From a virus: DNA of 43,504 nucleotides. The stretch's first letter is position 1, and each line of letters starts with the position of its first letter. The DNA lies in the IMG/VR virus record IMGVR_UViG_3300049048_000153, positions 1 through 43,504 of that record. One strand, written 5' to 3'. Below, piece after piece: positions 7,482 to 16,108 of this stretch. A program made the position numbers and the translations under genes. The notes under the pieces are model-generated. The model had not been told where the DNA came from and did not search any database. It saw nothing but the letters and a program-made list of their open reading frames with translations.

Positions 7482-10400
7482 CTAAGCGGTTAAGCCGTTT
7501 TCTTCAGTTGATTTTGCGACCAAATTTTCATAATACTGTAATTGCCCATCTTCCCAGGTTCGATTGCCTGCCAGGGTACCAGGTGGCGGATTCGTGATAA
7601 TGTCACCAGCTTGGCCTGTACCCATTTCCACCCACTCACCACTCACAGTTGCTTCGTTATCGTTATAGGAAAAAAAAGCTGGCACAAACACCTTATCAGC
7701 CATGTGCGGGTCAGTAATGGCATGCTCAAAACCCAGGTCACCCTTTAGCTTTCCTCCCAGCTTGATCGAAGGCTGGGAATGAGCCAGCGCCCGGTTCTGC
7801 AAGGCAATGCGGAGAAGCAGCTGTTCGGGTTCGTTTTCCAGCGCTGTAGGTCCGACTCTCTTCCAGCTTACGGTCGGCACCATTTTGCCTTCCAGTTCTT
7901 CTGCTAGAAACACATAGCCAACTACTGGAAGAATGACCTCTCCAATGGGGAAAACCCGCTTGAGGATCACATCATTGGTAGCCGACACGAAGCCCTTCAC
8001 CAGGTAGGGACCTTCCCGATCATCGACCGTATTTCCGCTTCGCACCAGGTACACTTCGCTGTTGAGTTTGAAGCGGCCCAGTATCGCACCGGTGCCGCTA
8101 CCCCGCAGCACGGTATAATCATTCGTGTATCCCGCCGACGTCCCCGGCATCGTGCGCGAAAAGGTCAGTTGCGCCGGCTCCACTAGGTTCAGATACATTC
8201 CACCCGCGTAAGCAAGGGGCATATTCCGCTCACCAGGAGGCAGATCACCGTGATAAATCACCTCCTGATCCGGCACATAGGTATAGCGGCGATCAATCAG
8301 GCTTGAAAGTAGGAAACTGTCGGGGTAAGGGTCCCCGTATTTGATGAGTTGTAGCTTGAAGTCCCGGATGTAAAGGGAAACGGAGCTGTTTTCGAAGTAG
8401 CCTTTCGTGCCATCGTACAGCAGATTGCCGATTTCGGCGTACAGATCACCTGAAACGGGAAAGGGCGCAATGACCAGCTCAAAGGTTTCTTCTTCGTTGA
8501 TCTTGCCCGCTGAGAAGTAGATTTGTTTGGCTTCCGTTTCGTTGGTAAACAGCGTCCACCGCTCTTCCTGACCATCGTAGGCATAGTTGCCGATGCGCAA
8601 TTCAATGCGTCCTTGAAAGAATTTGGCGATTTCGCTCTTGGCATTGGCTCCGTACCGGCGCTCGGTCGCGTTGATCCGGAAAGTGAAAGAGACCTTCAAC
8701 CCTTGGCCAGCCAATTGCTCAATAGCAATGTGCTGAGAGCGTACGAATGCCGGCTGGCCATAGGTAACCGGGCAGGCGGTCGGTCCCGGCGCCAGCTCCT
8801 TCACCGCGAACGGAAGCGTAGAAGTGCGCTTGAACCAGTTTACGAATCCGCCTTCACAGGTCCGGTACTCGGCAATATCGCCTACGTCGTCGGTATGGGG
8901 CACATAATCATCTTCGGATTCCGCTGGCACCAGTTGAGCCGGCTGCACCGTCTGGGTTTCTACCTTCTGCGTCTGGATATTGTACCAGACCTTGAAGAAT
9001 AAATCAAGGGGCCCTATATCAAACTTCACCCGGAACAGGAGTACCCGCCCAAAGCTATCCACCTGCATATAGGTGCCTTCGATGATGAGCCCGTAGGGGT
9101 CTTTTTCCGCTACTTTGCGCTTGATCACTTCGCCGCTAAATGCCCGGGGCGGGATGTAGTCCAGTTTGCCGTCGTAGCCGGTAGGATTGGGCGTACCCGC
9201 CTGCCGGATACGCGCATCCCAGGTCCATTTTTTCAGATGGGTACTGTCGGCAAAATCTTCGTTATAAAATTCCCCGTCTGGACAAAAATTGTCCCGAAGA
9301 CCATAGTCCTGAAGCAGGGTATACAGCTTGCAGCCAGGCAGTACTTCCCGGTGCTGTTGGGCATGGAACCAGTATAGTGGCAGCGAACCCGTGTACGTAG
9401 GTGGATGGATCGCTCGGACGGGTGAGTAAACTGTCGCGGAATCAAATACTCCTTCTTCAGTGTAGTTCCGGATGCGCACGTCGTGCAGCATCTCGTTTAC
9501 GTTCAGAATCCACCAATTGCCTTGGCTTTGGAAGATGCGGGCACCGTAAGGCATCAGGTTGCGCTCCAATACCTCGAAGTGCGAAAGCGGATCATCATCG
9601 TCATGCAGGTGATAAGCCCGGTTGTCTACGTAGGTCTGTACCAGCGGATCGTCTTCGTCACCAGTGCTGACACGGCTTTCGTACACGTTGATGCCAGTGC
9701 GCATAGGGAGGCTCAGCCCCGTTTTTTCCAAGCAACGGCGGACAATCGTCATCTGGGTTTCCAGTCCTTCAAAAGGAAATTTCTCCACAGTCTGGTAGAA
9801 AGATTGCTGCAGATCACCCAAGCCATCCACCGCTCGAAGTGTAATGCCGTAACTGCTGGCCCGCACATAAGGATCTTCGTAGTAATCGGCAATTAGCCAG
9901 CCTTTCCAGAAAACCGTATCGTCCTTATAAACCTCCACCCGGTTTCGGCGATCATCGGACGAATACAGGTCTACAAAATCCAACCGGCTCTCGGCATACA
10001 GGTTGATGGTAGCAGAGGAGCCGAATACCGCCTGGTATTTATTGCGGACATTGCCGTCGTATTCAATGCTCAGGGCTCCCTTCAGGCTCAGCCGTTCAAT
10101 CACTGCTCCTTCGTAGCCGCGCTGAAAGATAGATATGACTGTATTGCGGCCCCGGCGATCCACGTAGCTGCTACGGTATCTTTCCCCGTAGACCGGTGCT
10201 GCCTCAGCTACGTAAATCAGCTTGTCTTGGAAACAGCCCTTGCTGTCACGGGCATACACCTGATAGAGGCCAAATGTCAGCCCGGAAAACACCGGAGATA
10301 GCTGCCAGTCGGCTACAATGAACGAAGTAGTTACCGAGCGCAACCGGTATTCGATCACTGGGTTGGAAGTGGAGGCTACGACTGCAATGGTTCCATCGGC

Positions 10401-10766
10401 TTCCCCGGGCGTTGCGTCTTCTTTAGAAAGAGAATCAATCAACAGATCACAGGCAACACCACAGTTTTCGTTGGTGTCTTCGATTTCCGCCGGCATCTGA
10501 TCCCCAAAGAAGACGCGGATCTTAAACCTCCGGACGCGGTTGTTTACGCAGACGGCTTCGGTCAGATAGGTGCCGGATGCCGGCAGGGTAGGATATTCCG
10601 CCAACTGATCAGCTGTCGGATCCTGGCCAGCGGGGATGCCGATGAATTCCCGCTCGAGCGTTCCCCCGTCGTAATAGTAGTACACCGAATACAGCTTCCA
10701 CTTTAGATCGAAGGGAGCATCAGCGGAAACGTTGCGGCGATATTTCAGGATCAGGAGCCTGTTCAT
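7482..10766 (-). CDS. Large tail protein (baseplate hub/tip region)
   Basis: A 1094-aa protein directly after the tape measure gene (ATGA overlap, 4 bases), which is the position of distal-tail and tail-associated proteins in siphophages. The N-terminus (MNRLLILKYRRNVSADAPFD) and the central VYGERYRSSYVDRRGRNTVI region followed by a beta-rich hub-like part resemble large tail proteins common in Bacteroidota phages. No lysozyme or peptidase motif was found. The C-terminal part contains WEDGQLQYYE, a short string also found at the end of the head-closure protein at 16467-16856. It likely forms the tail tip and holds the fibre. Confidence 0.7.
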   Translation of the reverse strand: MNRLLILKYRRNVSADAPFDLKWKLYSVYYYYDGGTLEREFIGIPAGQDPTADQLAEYPTLPASGTYLTEAVCVNNRVRRFKIRVFFGDQMPAEIEDTNENCGVACDLLIDSLSKEDATPGEADGTIAVVASTSNPVIEYRLRSVTTSFIVADWQLSPVFSGLTFGLYQVYARDSKGCFQDKLIYVAEAAPVYGERYRSSYVDRRGRNTVISIFQRGYEGAVIERLSLKGALSIEYDGNVRNKYQAVFGSSATINLYAESRLDFVDLYSSDDRRNRVEVYKDDTVFWKGWLIADYYEDPYVRASSYGITLRAVDGLGDLQQSFYQTVEKFPFEGLETQMTIVRRCLEKTGLSLPMRTGINVYESRVSTGDEDDPLVQTYVDNRAYHLHDDDDPLSHFEVLERNLMPYGARIFQSQGNWWILNVNEMLHDVRIRNYTEEGVFDSATVYSPVRAIHPPTYTGSLPLYWFHAQQHREVLPGCKLYTLLQDYGLRDNFCPDGEFYNEDFADSTHLKKWTWDARIRQAGTPNPTGYDGKLDYIPPRAFSGEVIKRKVAEKDPYGLIIEGTYMQVDSFGRVLLFRVKFDIGPLDLFFKVWYNIQTQKVETQTVQPAQLVPAESEDDYVPHTDDVGDIAEYRTCEGGFVNWFKRTSTLPFAVKELAPGPTACPVTYGQPAFVRSQHIAIEQLAGQGLKVSFTFRINATERRYGANAKSEIAKFFQGRIELRIGNYAYDGQEERWTLFTNETEAKQIYFSAGKINEEETFELVIAPFPVSGDLYAEIGNLLYDGTKGYFENSSVSLYIRDFKLQLIKYGDPYPDSFLLSSLIDRRYTYVPDQEVIYHGDLPPGERNMPLAYAGGMYLNLVEPAQLTFSRTMPGTSAGYTNDYTVLRGSGTGAILGRFKLNSEVYLVRSGNTVDDREGPYLVKGFVSATNDVILKRVFPIGEVILPVVGYVFLAEELEGKMVPTVSWKRVGPTALENEPEQLLLRIALQNRALAHSQPSIKLGGKLKGDLGFEHAITDPHMADKVFVPAFFSYNDNEATVSGEWVEMGTGQAGDIITNPPPGTLAGNRTWEDGQLQYYENLVAKSTEENGLTA

Positions 10767-13060
10767 CCGCTGGTTCGCATTTGAGTATAGTTATCCTGAT
10801 CCAGCACCAAGCGCAGGTCACGGCCCCTGGCCACGAATTCACCCACCAACTTGATGGCCTTTTGCGCCATACCACCGAACACGCCCGGGTTGAATTTTGC
10901 CGGAACAACTGCTTCGCCCTTGTGGAGGAACGCCAGTTGATTACTGGGCACGTAGTTGGTGCCAGTTTCGTACTGAGGAATGCGCCCGCCCCGTTGACCA
11001 CCTCTGCCTGTTTTACCAGCTCCCATGTCGGAAGCGAAAGTGCCTGCTGCAGCAGAAGCTGCGCCCGCTGCTGCCATTAAAAGTGTACCAGCTGCCAGGG
11101 CTGCCCAGGGATTGGTCAACATGGCTTGGGCAGCAATACCAGCAGTTCCGGCCGCAATCATTGCTTTACCAAATGAAGAGAGGAAGCTAGATATCTGACC
11201 TAAAAGCACAGAGAATATATTCTCCATGCCTCCTACACCAGCTGCCATCTGTCCAAAAGCAAATGCCGCTGAAGCAATCATATCCGTCATAGCAGACTGG
11301 ATCAGCGAGTTTACTTCTACCACCGTTCCGCCGGCTTCCTTGTATTGTTGGGCAAATTCTTCAGCGGTCATTCCCTCGGGCGTGAGTGCTCCGTCTACGC
11401 CACTACCCTGTACTTTAATTTCTTTCTGGTTACTGATGCGTTCCAGCATTTTTACTGAAGCCCCACCAGTGCCTAAGCTTTCCGCCCCGGTTTGCTGACG
11501 GGCCTTGATGGAGTTGAGCTCTTTTTCCTGCTTTTGGTAGCCCATCAGCATGCGAAGGTTGGCATCGTTTACCTCCTCCATGGCGTCACGCTCCTTTTCC
11601 AGGGCATCAATGCGACTTTTCGCATTGTTGAGGGCCGCATCCGTAGCAGTCGGGTCGGCAAAAGTGGAATACAACTCATCCAGCTGGATATACACCCGCT
11701 CCAGTTCGTTGGATTCGAGCAGCGCCTTGATCTGGAAGTTCACTTTCTCCAGTTGTCCTGCCAGCGAATCCACCAGCCCCGCCGTAGGAGCCTTCTCCAT
11801 CTGGTCCTTGAGGTCTTTGGCCCTTTTTTGCAGTGACTCCAGCAGGCCCAGCGCAGGCGGATTGGTGTTACCATCACCGGCCATTACTTTTGCCTGAATC
11901 TGATCTACTTGGTCGAGGGCATTCTTATAAGCCCAGGCTTTGGCCGTGGCCAGCTCAATTTTCTGGGCAATGCGCTGATCTGCTTCGGTACCAAGTCCCA
12001 TGCGCCGCAGTGGGTTAGAAGTTTGCATTTCTTCCAACCGCTGCCGTTCCATATCATATTTCTGGTAAAGTTGGTCCAGTCGTTCCCGTTCACGGTTTGC
12101 CTGACCAGGCACCGACCCAGCCGCGCCCATCACCATTGGGTTTCGTTTTTGGGCCGCATCCCCCTCCGCCTTGGCCTTACGAAGCCGTGCTTCCACTTTT
12201 TGCACCAGGTCGTCGGCGAAGTCAGCTCCTAACCGACGTCCTTTGTCGTCGAAGGTCTCAAACATCTCCCTGACGTTGGCCAGCAGGTTCTGTAGTCCGG
12301 AAATGGCCAGGCTGAATGCAGGTGCGGAGTTCTTGCCGATGGTAGTCATCAGGCCTTCCCAGGCATCACCCAGGTTGGAAAGCTGGCCCTCCAGGGTTTC
12401 GGCAATCTTGGCCGTAGCGCCCTGTACCCCGTTCAGATCACCCAGGCCCAGGATGTAACTACGGATAGAGGCTTCCGTGTTTTGGACTTCAGTCGTAACG
12501 CCCTTGAAGGTAAACTTTACCTGGTCACCAGACTTGCTGGCCCGGATACCAAATTCTTTCAACCGCTCAAACTCACCCACCTGGGCATCCAGGATGGCTT
12601 CGGTAAGTTGGGTAAATTGCTTGCCGGTAGAGTTGGCCAAGTCGGCCAGTTTCATCAGCTCGGCAGAAGTAGGCTTAAAACCCTGGTTGGCCAGACGGAC
12701 GTAGTTTTCCGTCAGTTCCGTAACTGAGTAGTTGGTTTTGGCAGCCAGGATTTGGATCTGTCCCATTCCGCGGGCAGCTGCTGAATCAGATCCCAGGGTG
12801 TTGCCTAAAACAGCTTCGAATTTCTGGGTCTGCCCGGTGAGGCGCAGCATTTCCCCGGTGAAATTCTTGATCTGGTCAATGGCGAAGATGGCACCCAGCG
12901 TTTCGCCTACGCCCTTAAATGCATCTTCGGACTGCTTGGCCTTGCGATTGACCTCCTTGCTGAACTTATCCAGCTTGGTATTGGCATCGCGCAGACCCTT
13001 ATCCAGCTTACTGAGTTCTGCGCCAATGGATACGGATAACTCCTCTATGGTTAGTGCCAT
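10763..13060 (-). CDS. Tail tape measure protein
   Basis: A 765-aa protein with a long N-terminal coiled coil (about 1-60), Ala-rich helical central region, and a hydrophobic Ala/Gly-rich stretch near the C-terminus (about 645-705) followed by FLHKGEAVVPAKFNPGVFGG, a tail typical of tape measure proteins. It fixes tail length and is ejected with the DNA. The ATG lies only 4 bases from a promoter -7 box (see 13065-13100), so its own message may be nearly leaderless. Confidence 0.9.
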   Translation of the reverse strand: MALTIEELSVSIGAELSKLDKGLRDANTKLDKFSKEVNRKAKQSEDAFKGVGETLGAIFAIDQIKNFTGEMLRLTGQTQKFEAVLGNTLGSDSAAARGMGQIQILAAKTNYSVTELTENYVRLANQGFKPTSAELMKLADLANSTGKQFTQLTEAILDAQVGEFERLKEFGIRASKSGDQVKFTFKGVTTEVQNTEASIRSYILGLGDLNGVQGATAKIAETLEGQLSNLGDAWEGLMTTIGKNSAPAFSLAISGLQNLLANVREMFETFDDKGRRLGADFADDLVQKVEARLRKAKAEGDAAQKRNPMVMGAAGSVPGQANRERERLDQLYQKYDMERQRLEEMQTSNPLRRMGLGTEADQRIAQKIELATAKAWAYKNALDQVDQIQAKVMAGDGNTNPPALGLLESLQKRAKDLKDQMEKAPTAGLVDSLAGQLEKVNFQIKALLESNELERVYIQLDELYSTFADPTATDAALNNAKSRIDALEKERDAMEEVNDANLRMLMGYQKQEKELNSIKARQQTGAESLGTGGASVKMLERISNQKEIKVQGSGVDGALTPEGMTAEEFAQQYKEAGGTVVEVNSLIQSAMTDMIASAAFAFGQMAAGVGGMENIFSVLLGQISSFLSSFGKAMIAAGTAGIAAQAMLTNPWAALAAGTLLMAAAGAASAAAGTFASDMGAGKTGRGGQRGGRIPQYETGTNYVPSNQLAFLHKGEAVVPAKFNPGVFGGMAQKAIKLVGEFVARGRDLRLVLDQDNYTQMRTSG

Positions 13061-13064
13061 AGAG

Positions 13065-13100
13065 CAAACGTCCAGCTTTAATTGCCAAAGCGTCCCCGTT
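13065..13100 (-). promoter_or_regulatory. Late promoter P-tape
   Basis: Minus strand: AACGGGGAC (13092-13100), 19 bases, then GACGTTTG (13065-13072), 4 bases before the tape measure ATG. The same two boxes at exactly the same distance occur at 24646-24681 and 19843-19878. The right box fits the Bacteroidota -7 element TAnnTTTG with one mismatch; the left box is not the normal -33 TTTG and is probably read by a phage activator. Confidence 0.6.
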
Positions 13101-13200
13101 ACGGTTGTCTGATAGGGAAATACTGAAAAATCAGTATAGGCACGTCTGTGCGAATGTGTATATTAATAGTCTTGAAAAACCTTAAAACTAAACCTTTGGA
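13092..13200. repeat. Moron cassette upstream region, copy 1
   Basis: This stretch resembles 19870-19975: both hold GTCCCCGTT, an identical hairpin about 20 bases further, then GTATATT, a GTCT and an AAACTAAA-type element at similar spacing. The two regions sit upstream of different plus-strand genes. It is a diverged duplicate or a template shared by moron cassettes of related phages. Confidence 0.55.
13120..13137 (-). terminator. Hairpin ATACTGA-AAAA-TCAGTAT
   Basis: A perfect 7-bp inverted repeat with a 4-base loop, identical to 19899-19916. Reading leftwards it is followed by TTT, so it could stop minus-strand transcription just before the late promoter of the tape measure gene. It could equally be an operator for the divergent moron. 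Confidence 0.45.
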
Positions 13201-13204
13201 TTAC

Positions 13205-13303
13205 ATGGGCTTAAAGTCACAAACAAGGTTAGTCTATATACAATTGGTTTGGTTAGAATTTACTAGATGCAACAGCTGTTTGAAAAACAAGCTAAATCAA
13301 TAA
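13205..13303 (+). CDS. Possible 32-aa leader or remnant ORF
   Basis: A short frame MGLKSQTRLVYIQLVWLEF... with CNSC, ending with TAA 12 bases before the 303-aa moron. Its ATG lies 67 bases after the hairpin, about the same distance as the ATG of the other moron (71 bases, gene at 19988). It may be a leader peptide or the stump of a former cassette gene. Coding status is not shown. Confidence 0.25.
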   Translation: MGLKSQTRLVYIQLVWLEFTRCNSCLKNKLNQ

Positions 13304-13315
13304 TATGCCCATTTT

Positions 13316-14227
13316 ATGAAAGGACTATCAAGTTCCATAAAGTCACTTTGGTCCTCAGTATCTGACCTATTGCTTGGTCTTTTAATTGTTGGAGCTGGTA
13401 TCGTATTAGTATCATATTTGGCTGATAGTTTGTATACACCCTTAAGGTTATTTTATACAGGTGATTATCACAAGGTAGTTGTTGTAAAAAAATATCAAGA
13501 AGTTCATTATACTAGGAATGGCCCGCTTACTGGCCACTGGATGCTTAAAATCAACCAATTGGATACAATATATGATGTACAAGGTAATATAATAGACGAG
13601 CCAGAAGTTGAAAGGGGAGATTCTATATATGTGTTCTGCAACAGTAAATTGAAAACTGGTGCATATACGCCAGAAAAAAGCATCACGCTATTTCGGTTGA
13701 TCATGCTTTACCCACTATTTCCATTTGGGAACATCATTCTGTCTTTTATTTTCTTTTTCCCTTTAATGGTTGCAAGTGTTCAGTATAATAAATATGCCAC
13801 AGTAAAATGGTTCAATTCGATAGTTGAGCAAAAAACCTCTTATGAAAATAAATATTTGTATTACATATTTTTCCTTAATGAACTGATACCAATATGCATT
13901 TCGATTATACTTATATTCATCATATGTTTCCTTTTAATAAAAGGAGTGCTCCTGATGGAAAGCTACAATCAACTAGCAAGAGGCGCTGCAGTATTTGTAA
14001 GCTTATTGACTTTTTGCTTTATGCCAGGTGCCATAATTACTGCAGCAAGTCATATCAAGAGTGGCACTAACGAAGTAATTAAAACTATAAAAGGCTTGGT
14101 GAAATTGATAGGCGGAGTGTTTTTGATAAAGCAAATTGGAGAATTTGCACTTACCAAAGATCTGACAAAGTATGATAATTTATGGAGTATAATTATAGAT
14201 GCTATAAAAGCCCTTTTTGAATTCTAG
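13316..14227 (+). CDS. Moron: polytopic membrane protein (303 aa)
   Basis: A plus-strand, A+T-rich gene embedded in the minus-strand structural operon, between tape measure and tail chaperone. It has an N-terminal TM (about 14-36), an extracytoplasmic beta-rich part (about 45-120, with YHKVVVVKKYQEVHYTRNG and ERGDSIYVF; a distant likeness to DUF3592-type modules), then three or more TMs (about 128-155, 183-212, 218-242). Opposite orientation, base composition and own promoter region mark it as a moron expressed in the lysogen. Many such phage membrane proteins act in superinfection exclusion, but nothing here proves that role. Confidence 0.75.
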   Translation: MKGLSSSIKSLWSSVSDLLLGLLIVGAGIVLVSYLADSLYTPLRLFYTGDYHKVVVVKKYQEVHYTRNGPLTGHWMLKINQLDTIYDVQGNIIDEPEVERGDSIYVFCNSKLKTGAYTPEKSITLFRLIMLYPLFPFGNIILSFIFFFPLMVASVQYNKYATVKWFNSIVEQKTSYENKYLYYIFFLNELIPICISIILIFIICFLLIKGVLLMESYNQLARGAAVFVSLLTFCFMPGAIITAASHIKSGTNEVIKTIKGLVKLIGGVFLIKQIGEFALTKDLTKYDNLWSIIIDAIKALFEF

Positions 14228-14262
14228 CCTGTTGCAGTAATTGTACTCCTGCAAAATTCACT

Positions 14263-14352
14263 TTTGGGCTCATAGATCAAAGTACATCGACAATTCGCCA
14301 AGTTACTAGCTTTGGCTCCGCGGTTGTAATCCCCCAAGTCAGCAGTTCTTCT
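14263..14352 (-). pseudogene. Fragment of MuF-like gene 3' end
   Basis: Thirty codons read ...GDYNRGAKASNLANCRCTLI and then YEPK, nearly identical to the C-terminus of the intact MuF-like protein at 20273-21067 (GDGNHGAKASNLVNCRCTLI, YEPKG). There is no start and the frame does not fit the neighbouring chaperone gene, which ends only 5 bases away. In the intact locus a moron also lies directly next to the MuF stop, so this fragment marks the right edge of a transferred moron cassette. Confidence 0.8.
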
Positions 14353-14356
14353 ATCG

Positions 14357-14704
14357 TCATTTCTTAGGCAGAAACTGTTTGAAAAAGTTATCTTCTTCCT
14401 TGGTAAGCATCACCCGGTTGGCCGGCAGGATCGTTTCCTCTTCCGGATCGTCGTGCAGGGTAAGCCGGATCTCTTCCGGTTCGGGTGGGTCAGTCATATA
14501 GCCGGCTACCAAGTAGGAAGCCAGCGTGCGTGTGTGCAGCCATACCCGGTCCAACCTGAGCCAATAGCCCCAGTAAGCGTTCCAGAACTCACCCCAGCTC
14601 ATCGACCAGAAGTGTTCGTGAGTGAGGCCCATCTCCCCGGTCGCAAAACAGTAGTAGTCCCAAAGGGTCTTGGGCTCTTCCTCCTTCTGCCCGGGGCTTA
14701 GACG
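14357..14704 (-). CDS. Tail assembly chaperone, frameshifted T part
   Basis: The frame is open from the CCCAAAC slippery site of the upstream gene to TAA at 14357-14359 and codes for about 115 residues. The first ATG is at 14632, but coding-like sequence (SPGQKEEEPKTLWDYYCFAT) exists before it, so the natural product is most likely a -1 fusion with the 154-aa protein (about 265 aa in all). It is rich in Trp/Tyr (FWNAYWGYWLRLDRVW), as common for GT-type chaperones, which bind the tape measure protein before tube assembly. It lies upstream of the tape measure, interrupted by the moron cassette. Confidence 0.75.
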   Translation of the reverse strand, partial: RLSPGQKEEEPKTLWDYYCFATGEMGLTHEHFWSMSWGEFWNAYWGYWLRLDRVWLHTRTLASYLVAGYMTDPPEPEEIRLTLHDDPEEETILPANRVMLTKEEDNFFKQFLPKK

Positions 14705-15162
14705 TTTGGGTTTTCCTGCGCCTCTTTGATTTTCGCCTGCACGATCTTAGGCAGCTCAGGTCCCCGATCGGATTCTGACTTGAGCATTACGATGCGGGCC
14801 AGTTCCGGACCAGTCAGATCATCCACCCACTGGCCTACCGTCCATTCGGTGAAATCCGGCTCTACCCCTCTGGTATAGCAGTCCGCCACCAGGGCGCAAA
14901 ACAGCAGATCGCGCACGTCCAGCAGGGTAAAATAAGGCTTGATGGTAGGTGCTGCGTTGGGATGCCGGATAACGTCGTAGCGAAACATCGCTTCGTAATC
15001 GGCAACGGAAGTCATCCCGCGCATGCGCATGAACAGGCCAGTGCAGTTGGTACCGAACTGGAAAGTGCGCTTCTTCCCGCCGAAATTGGCGGTTACTTCG
15101 CCCTTGGTGCTCTGCGCCGTCGGAAAGGCCGGGGAAGGTTTGGTGGACTTTTTGCTTTTCAT
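14698..15162 (-). CDS. Tail assembly chaperone G-like protein
   Basis: A 154-aa protein located between tail tube and tape measure genes, the position of gpG-type chaperones. It has a basic N-terminus, a compact alpha/beta middle (VTANFGGKKRTFQFGTNCTG) and an acidic-helical C-terminus. Its last codons hold the slippery heptamer C CCA AAC two codons before the stop, from which a longer -1 product would be made. The protein with the shift and the one without normally occur in a fixed ratio in tail assembly. Confidence 0.8.
   Translation of the reverse strand: MKSKKSTKPSPAFPTAQSTKGEVTANFGGKKRTFQFGTNCTGLFMRMRGMTSVADYEAMFRYDVIRHPNAAPTIKPYFTLLDVRDLLFCALVADCYTRGVEPDFTEWTVGQWVDDLTGPELARIVMLKSESDRGPELPKIVQAKIKEAQENPNV
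14704..14710 (-). promoter_or_regulatory. -1 frameshift slippery site CCCAAAC
   Basis: In the zero frame the codons are C CCA AAC GTC TAA, a perfect X XXY YYZ heptamer. A -1 slip gives CCC AAA CGT CTA AGC and enters the open T frame. A G+C-rich segment (GCCCCGGGC) follows 9 bases later and might form a stimulatory structure. Such sites are conserved in chaperone genes of long-tailed phages. Confidence 0.75.
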
Positions 15163-15190
15163 AGGCTAGATTAAGATCAACAGGATAGGA

Positions 15191-15212
15191 AAAGCCCCGC
15201 TTACGGGCGGGG
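15191..15212 (-). terminator. Terminator after tail tube gene
   Basis: Stem CCCCGC (15195-15200) with GCGGGG (15207-15212), loop of 6 bases, followed leftwards by CTTTTCC. It lies 15 bases after the tail tube stop and probably reduces readthrough into the chaperone genes, giving more tube protein. Confidence 0.65.
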
Positions 15213-15227
15213 ACTGGAGGTTAGCTA

Positions 15228-15659
15228 TTATTCTACCGGCTGCACAGCTTTTGCAATGACGCCAGTGCCCTGCAGGGAGCAGGAGTAAGTTCCAGCAGCT
15301 TTACTGGTACCCTTCTGGCTGATGTTAGACACCCAGCATTTTCCGGTGTAAACCGTATCGCCATCGTCTACCGAGCCGGCTACTGCGTCCAGGATAGTAC
15401 CCGCCAGCAGGAAGTCGGTCAGGTCCACATAACCCACATTGGTAGTGGCGTCGGGAGTTGTGTACAGACGGGAAGTGCCGGATAAGGACATATTCCAGTT
15501 TATGGAGCCCGGCTCAAATTCATCAAAGTCACCGGAATCAATACAAGTTGTTTCATCGGTTGCCCGGGTAATATTCAATTCTACGTCCGTTGCGCAACCC
15601 ACCATTACCCCGTTGAGGTAGAGGGCGAACTTCTTCATCCGGATTGTTTTCTTAGCCAT
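15228..15659 (-). CDS. Major tail tube protein
   Basis: A 143-aa protein of the TP901-1-type tail tube kind: short, beta rich, with the N-terminal KKFALYLNGVMVGCATDVEL strand pair and the WNMSLSGTSRLY hairpin seen in tube proteins. It builds the hexameric rings of the tail. Position between the tail terminator gene and the chaperones, and a terminator straight behind it, agree with a highly expressed structural gene. Confidence 0.85.
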   Translation of the reverse strand: MAKKTIRMKKFALYLNGVMVGCATDVELNITRATDETTCIDSGDFDEFEPGSINWNMSLSGTSRLYTTPDATTNVGYVDLTDFLLAGTILDAVAGSVDDGDTVYTGKCWVSNISQKGTSKAAGTYSCSLQGTGVIAKAVQPVE

Positions 15660-15670
15660 TGTTTTTCGTT

Positions 15671-16108
15671 TTAAAGTTGTTCTACCAGATTTTCAAGTCG
15701 TATGAGGCGCCGCACGTAGAAGCGGGAAGCGCCCTGTGATTCAGTGGTGACATTCATCGTGATCTTGCTTTCAACCATTTGAAAGCGTTCGCCCAGATCC
15801 GGCAGCGCCCCTGATTCAGGAAAGCAGAGCTGCACCAGCTGGTCTGCGATCAGGTCACTTTCGTGCTTTCCTCCCTGGCTTTTCCCGGAAAACGAAGTCA
15901 CGATGTCAAACAGAATCGTCGTTTCGTAGACATGGCAGCCCGTCAGGGAAGGGTCTGGATCCATTGACTGTTCGCTGATCCGGATGTATTCGTGGGGTTC
16001 CTTTTCTGGCACACGGTCGACTACGGGAATAATGCGGCCCTGTAGGGTAATATTTCCGTTCAGCAACTGCCCGTAGGCTACCCGGATGTCTCTGGTTGGA
16101 TCAATCAT
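15671..16108 (-). CDS. Tail terminator / tail completion protein
   Basis: A 145-aa alpha/beta protein between the gp10-like gene (4-base ATGA overlap) and the tail tube gene. The length, the N-terminal segment and the RFYVRRLIRLENLVEQL C-terminus fit proteins that cap the tail tube and join it to the head. Sequence alone does not place it in a named family with certainty; gene order carries most of the weight. Confidence 0.65.
   Translation of the reverse strand: MIDPTRDIRVAYGQLLNGNITLQGRIIPVVDRVPEKEPHEYIRISEQSMDPDPSLTGCHVYETTILFDIVTSFSGKSQGGKHESDLIADQLVQLCFPESGALPDLGERFQMVESKITMNVTTESQGASRFYVRRLIRLENLVEQL

Noticed and set aside
12732-13112. 126-codon plus-strand frame at the start of the tape measure gene.
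   Set aside because: Antisense shadow; it crosses the late promoter and has low-complexity translation.
14277-14360. 27-codon frame MTIEELLTWG... starting by ATGA at the end of the chaperone T part.
   Set aside because: Most of it lies out of frame over the MuF fragment, so it is likely a by-product of the cassette junction.
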